A stretch of DNA of 8,467 nt. It comes from Treponema sp. (GTDB lineage: Bacteria; Spirochaetota; Spirochaetia; Treponematales; Breznakiellaceae). Below are positions 5,703 through 8,467 of this stretch, piece after piece (within the stretch, counting starts at the first letter, position 1; each line of letters starts with the position of its first letter). The notes beneath the pieces are model-generated. The model did no database searches and was not told the origin of the DNA. It saw only the letters and a program-made list of their open reading frames with translations. The stretch covers positions 1-8,467 of the forward strand of contig JAIRLK010000239.1 of NCBI GenBank assembly GCA_031259515.1. Reading direction: 5' to 3'. A program made the translations under genes and the position numbers.

Positions 5703-6749
5703 TTATACGGAAAGAGTTCTGGCAAGATGGGCCAGCCTTTTTCGGTCCGCCCCGGCGCCGGGATTGTCCAGCACTTCCCGGGCGGTTTTGTTGCCGGTGG
5801 CGGCGCAGTCGGCCAGGGGCTTGCCCCGTATCCAGCCGGCCATAAAGCCGGCGCAAAAAGCGTCTCCCGCGCCGGTGGTTTCCGCCGCCGGAATTGCGAT
5901 GACCGGTGCGGAATAGACATGCCCCCCGGCAAACACCACCGCCCCCCGCTTTCCGCGTTTGACCACGATAACCGGAAAAATGTCCTTGGCCGTCATTTTT
6001 TTCAACAACTCCACGTCTTCCCGGCGCCTCCCCCGTGAATCGGCGGCGTCTTCCCCGTCTATGGCAGCGTCTTTCAAAAGGGCCCGGCAAAAGGCCTCCG
6101 CCTCCGCCTCGTTCATGAAGACGATGAGGGGATAATCCCGGCAGTATCGGGCGATTTCCCCGGCCCGGCTTGCGGCAAGAGAGACGGAGCCCACGTCCAG
6201 AGCAACCTGGGTTCCCCACTGATTCGCCAAATCCAGAACCCGGTGTACCAGGACATCCCGGCCCAGGAGAAAACCGTCCAGAATCACCGCCCGGACTTCC
6301 CGCATACGGTCTTCCGGCACGTCTTTCGCGGCAAGGCTCAAAGCCGCCCCGGGGCAGGCCGCGATGATCTGCCCGCCTCCCCGTGTTTTCAGGATAAGGC
6401 AACAGCCGGTGGGGGACGTGTCCCGGATAAGGCAGGGGATGACCCCGGCGCGGATCAGGTCCGCCTCGAAAACCGCCGCATAGGGATCGCCGGACGGCCC
6501 GACAGCCCCCGCAAAGACGGTGGAGATCCCCAGGAGACCGGCGATTCTCGCGGCATTGGCGGCGGCCCCGCCGGAAACGGCCAGGGGAGACGCCGGCAGG
6601 TCCGCGAGTATTTCGGCGAGTTTGCCGCTTGGTATATGCTGTACCGGTTCGGAAAGGCGCCAGGAAGCGGGAATCTCCCCGTCAATTTCGGCGAAGAGAT
6701 CCACCATCGCGTTACCTACGCAGAGCAGCTCAGCTTTTTGGTTCATCAT
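5703..6749 (-). CDS. PfkB-family carbohydrate/nucleoside kinase
   Basis: A 348-residue ribokinase-superfamily kinase that would phosphorylate a sugar or nucleoside with ATP in the cytoplasm. It opens with the family strand LLCVGNAMVDLFAEI (8-22). The substrate-binding glycine motif is SGGAAANAARIAGLLGI (59-75). The NEAEAEAF segment is at 213-220, and the C-terminal PfkB signature TTGAGDAFCAGFMAGW is at 291-306, with D296 as catalytic base and GAG as anion hole. A polar insertion at about 225-250 (DGEDAADSRGRRRED) lies before the late strands. The adenosine-kinase-like opening fits a broad range of substrates (ribose, fructose, adenosine, KDG), and specificity is not readable. GGAGGGGG (6765-6758) precedes ATG 6749 by eight bases; a second ATG follows immediately. 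It lies 69 bases downstream of acetate kinase on the same strand and is probably co-transcribed with it. Confidence 0.88.
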   Translation of the reverse strand: MMNQKAELLCVGNAMVDLFAEIDGEIPASWRLSEPVQHIPSGKLAEILADLPASPLAVSGGAAANAARIAGLLGISTVFAGAVGPSGDPYAAVFEADLIRAGVIPCLIRDTSPTGCCLILKTRGGGQIIAACPGAALSLAAKDVPEDRMREVRAVILDGFLLGRDVLVHRVLDLANQWGTQVALDVGSVSLAASRAGEIARYCRDYPLIVFMNEAEAEAFCRALLKDAAIDGEDAADSRGRRREDVELLKKMTAKDIFPVIVVKRGKRGAVVFAGGHVYSAPVIAIPAAETTGAGDAFCAGFMAGWIRGKPLADCAATGNKTAREVLDNPGAGADRKRLAHLARTLSV

Positions 6750-6785
6750 AACAGTATCCCCCTCCGCGTCCGGCCAGTGGAAACG

Positions 6786-6805
6786 CCTTATAAGGACAAG
6801 GCCTT
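6786..6805. repeat. Two small palindromes in the ackA-pfkB gap
   Basis: CCTTATAAGG (6786-6795) and AAGGCCTT (6798-6805) are perfect palindromes. Together they let GCCTT (6785-6789) pair with AAGGC (6798-6802) over an eight-base loop. A processing or stability hairpin between co-transcribed genes is possible; no T-run supports a terminator. Confidence 0.3.
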
Positions 6806-6818
6806 CCTCGTCTTTGTT

Positions 6819-8156
6819 TTACCGGGGCTTCGCAATGATAGCGGCCAGGTCCGGGTTCCGGGCCAATTCGTCTTTGAGACCCGCGGCGCGGCCTTTGTTC
6901 TCGTAGTCCTTACTCTGGAAGGAATAGGTAAATTGGGTGTGTACGTCGTAAGTTCCCGCCATGAGCGCGTAAGCGTCTTCGGTCATGACCAGCTCTTCAT
7001 CGGTAGGAATAATATAGATGGGAATTTTGGATTCCGGCTTGGAGATGATGGTTTCCGTATTCCGGGTGTGGGACATCCCGTTCTTCTTAGGATCAAAGAC
7101 GATGCCCAGCGGTTCAAGGCCGTCGAGGATCTTTTCCCGCATAAAGGCGGCAAACTCCCCTACCCCGGCGGTAAAAACCAGGGCGTCTACCCGGCCAAGA
7201 ACCGCCTGATACGCTCCTATGTACTTTTTGACCCGGTAGGCTTCCATGTTCTGCGCCAGGAGCGCCCGCTGGTCGCCTTCGAGTTTGGCTTTCTGTATGT
7301 CCCGGCGGTCAGCGTATTTGCCGGTGATTCCCAACAGGCCGGACTTCTTGTTCAGAGCGTTTTCCATCTCGGCGGCGCTCATACCGGTTTTCCGCATCAC
7401 GTAGAAAGGCAGAGCCATGTCGGCGTCGCCGGCGCGGGTACCCATGATAAGGCCCTCCAGCGGGGTAACGCCCATAGAGGTATCCAGGGAACAGCCGTCT
7501 TTCACCGCGTTGATGGAAGAGCCGTTGCCCAGGTGGGCGATGATAAGGTTGGTCTTAAAGGGGTCCTTGCCCAAAAGGACGGCGGCCCGTTTGGCGGTAT
7601 ACAGGAAGGAGGTGCCGTGGAAGCCGTAACGCCGCACGGAATACGTCTCGTACCATTCGTAGGGGACCGCGTACAGGAAGGACTCCGGGGGCATGGTCTG
7701 ATGCCAGGCGGTGTCCATGATGGCGCAGTGAGGTACATTGGGGAGTACCTTCTTGGCGGCCCCTATACCCATGATGTTGGCGGGATTGTGCAGGGGCCCT
7801 AGGTCCTTTACTTCCTCCAGGGTAGCCATGACCGCATCGTCCACAAGCACCGACTTGATGAACTTGTCCCCGCCGTGGACTACCCGGTGTCCCACCGCCT
7901 TGATCACGCTCATATCGGTGATGACCCCGTGAACGGGATCGGTCAGGGTTTTGATGATGAGATCCACCGCGTCGGTATGAGTGGGGCAGTCGTGTTCTAC
8001 CGTGTACTCTTCCTTCCCCTTGGCCTTGTGACTGATGAAGGAACCTCCCAAGGTAACCCGTTCCACAATACCTACGGCCAGAATGTCTTTCGCGTCCCAG
8101 TCATACACCTGATACTTGGCGGATGAAGAACCGCAATTCAATGTCAAAATTACCAT
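6819..8156 (-). CDS. ackA: Acetate kinase, with C-terminal extension
   Basis: Acetate kinase (ATP + acetate to ADP + acetyl phosphate), cytoplasmic. In a fermenter it works in reverse, gaining ATP from acetyl phosphate made by phosphotransacetylase, which is not in this window. The N-terminus MVILTLNCGSSSAKYQVYD holds N7 and the phosphate-binding SSS. The catalytic set appears at the positions known from the Methanosarcina enzyme: R91 in GHRVVHGG, H123 in PLHNP, D148 in MDTAWH, H180 in FHGTS, H208 in AHLGNGSS and R241 in GTRAGD. The terminal acidic pair is at TDEE (385-388). The usual GIGEN motif reads GVGEF (331-335), so its asparagine is replaced by Phe. The protein has 445 residues against about 400 usual. 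The surplus is a charged tail after about residue 402 (DVHTQFTYSFQSKDYE onward, ending AIIAKPR). GGAGGGT (8167-8161) precedes the ATG by four to five bases. A promoter and palindromic sites lie upstream; pfkB follows. Confidence 0.95.
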   Translation of the reverse strand: MVILTLNCGSSSAKYQVYDWDAKDILAVGIVERVTLGGSFISHKAKGKEEYTVEHDCPTHTDAVDLIIKTLTDPVHGVITDMSVIKAVGHRVVHGGDKFIKSVLVDDAVMATLEEVKDLGPLHNPANIMGIGAAKKVLPNVPHCAIMDTAWHQTMPPESFLYAVPYEWYETYSVRRYGFHGTSFLYTAKRAAVLLGKDPFKTNLIIAHLGNGSSINAVKDGCSLDTSMGVTPLEGLIMGTRAGDADMALPFYVMRKTGMSAAEMENALNKKSGLLGITGKYADRRDIQKAKLEGDQRALLAQNMEAYRVKKYIGAYQAVLGRVDALVFTAGVGEFAAFMREKILDGLEPLGIVFDPKKNGMSHTRNTETIISKPESKIPIYIIPTDEELVMTEDAYALMAGTYDVHTQFTYSFQSKDYENKGRAAGLKDELARNPDLAAIIAKPR

Positions 8157-8170
8157 AAAAACCCTCCAAA

Positions 8171-8182
8171 TACGTATACGTA
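8171..8182. promoter_or_regulatory. 12-bp perfect palindrome next to the ackA ribosome site
   Basis: TACGTATACGTA is its own reverse complement and begins three bases upstream of the Shine-Dalgarno, within the predicted 5' leader of ackA. It could be a repressor operator or a methylation target. As RNA it can only form a very tight hairpin. The binding protein is unknown. Confidence 0.4.
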
Positions 8183-8195
8183 CTTACCGTTTTTT

Positions 8196-8249
8196 GTGCG
8201 GATTATGTATCCTATCCCGCAGCCGGGCTGTATTCAATAATAACCGCAC
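8196..8249. promoter_or_regulatory. Inverted-repeat pair bracketing the ackA promoter
   Basis: GTGCGGATTAT (8196-8206) and ATAACCGCAC (8240-8249) are inverted copies, differing by one extra A. One arm covers the predicted transcription start and the other lies just upstream of the -35 box. Two half-sites in this arrangement would suit a repressor that loops or spans the promoter. Only one arm is transcribed, so an RNA hairpin is unlikely. Confidence 0.4.
8209..8237 (-). promoter_or_regulatory. Candidate sigma-70 promoter of ackA
   Basis: On the minus strand TTGAAT (8237-8232, 4/6) is followed after exactly 17 bases by TAGGAT (8214-8209, 4/6). Transcription would start near 8202, leaving a leader of about 45 nt before the ackA start. 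The spacer is GC-rich. The promoter lies between the two arms of an imperfect inverted repeat. Confidence 0.45.
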
Positions 8250-8374
8250 TTTTGAATTTTGCATAGAGAATAGAGAATCGGGTACTTTCATATCGTTCGA
8301 AGCTCCGGCGGCTAACGCTATACGGGCATATTTATGTGGGTATGCTTAAAATCCGCCCAATCCGGGTAAAAAAC
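8250..8374. other. Intergenic stretch without recognised gene
   Basis: The remainder of the gap upstream of ackA shows no ORF with a ribosome site. I see a tandem 7-base repeat TAGAGAA twice (8264-8277), a short GCATA/TATGC inverted pair around 8329-8345, and otherwise unremarkable mixed-composition sequence. A rightward open frame from 8116 to 8349 overlaps the ackA start antisense and looks accidental. Confidence 0.5.
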
Positions 8375-8403
8375 TCGACATTTCCCCCGCGCCGTAGTAC
8401 ACT
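8375..8403 (+). promoter_or_regulatory. Candidate rightward sigma-70 promoter near the window end
   Basis: TCGACA (8375-8380, 5/6 to the -35 consensus), a 17-base spacer and TACACT (8398-8403, 4/6 to the -10 consensus) point to the right edge. Transcription would start near 8410 and enter a GC-rich segment. This makes ackA and whatever lies to the right divergently transcribed. Confidence 0.4.
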
Positions 8404-8409
8404 GTACCC

Positions 8410-8467
8410 AGCAAACCAAGAGATGGCCGGGCCCTGGGGTGGAACAGACGCCGTTGGCGGACCCCAC
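8410..8467 (+). other. GC-rich structured 5' segment of an unidentified transcript, cut by the edge
   Basis: After the candidate promoter, TGGGGT (8434-8439) and ACCCCA (8461-8466) can pair around an inner CGCC-GTT-GGCG hairpin, and GGCCGGGCCC lies just before. An ATG here opens a frame MAGPWGGTDAVGGPH with no good ribosome site. The strong structure straight after a promoter fits the start of a stable RNA, but it may also be a leader or a coding start; the window ends too soon to decide. Confidence 0.25.

Noticed and set aside
6243..7802. A 519-codon open frame on the plus strand across pfkB and ackA
   Set aside because: It spans two well-supported genes and their intergenic gap on the opposite strand, and its protein has no family motifs.
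8264..8277. Tandem TAGAGAA repeat as a possible CRISPR or phase-variation tract
   Set aside because: Only two seven-base units, with no spacers and no reading frame to vary.
8116..8349. A 77-codon plus-strand frame upstream of ackA
   Set aside because: It overlaps the ackA start antisense, crosses the ackA promoter and operator-like sites, and has no ribosome site.

Overview
The window reads as a piece of chromosome from a fairly GC-rich, fermentative bacterium, most likely a spirochaete of the Treponema group. That assignment is an inference from the treponeme-like acetate kinase with its C-terminal tail and from the gene mix, not from a diagnostic marker. Most of the DNA is dense, GC-rich coding sequence. 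The left 790 bases are visibly more AT-rich and look acquired.

Layout, left to right. (1) Bases 1-788, minus strand: remains of an N6-adenine DNA methyltransferase. It is cut at its 5' end, frame-broken near base 650, and runs off the left edge just after SAM-binding motif I. (2) Bases 789-887: a ~100-bp palindromic MITE-like element with 22-bp imperfect terminal inverted repeats (19/22) and three adjacent hairpins. It supplies the last seven codons and the stop of the neighbouring ABC-F gene, and the first ATG of the methyltransferase remnant. (3) Bases 865-2400, minus: an ABC-F family ribosome-associated ATPase, preceded by a ~200-nt leader with a tiny ORF and competing stem-loops that suggest attenuation. 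(4) Bases 2675-4360 and 4426-4980, minus: an acyl/acetyl-CoA synthetase and, just upstream, an XRE/cupin regulator, apparently one operon. (5) Bases 5097-5651, plus: a DJ-1/PfpI protein transcribed divergently from the regulator. (6) Bases 5703-6749 and 6819-8156, minus: a PfkB sugar/nucleoside kinase and acetate kinase, apparently one ackA-pfkB operon. (7) Bases 8168-8467: 300 bases without a clear complete gene. They hold the ackA promoter with an inverted-repeat pair around it, a 12-bp palindrome near the ackA Shine-Dalgarno, and a rightward promoter leading into a GC-rich structured segment cut by the window edge.

Functionally the core is acetate and acyl-CoA metabolism. Acetate kinase interconverts acetyl phosphate and acetate with ATP yield. 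The AMP-forming synthetase activates a carboxylic acid to its CoA thioester and is probably controlled by the adjacent cupin regulator. The most unusual signals are the MITE that re-ended both flanking reading frames and the switch-like leader in front of the ABC-F gene. I see no CRISPR array, tRNA, rRNA or complete new multi-gene system.
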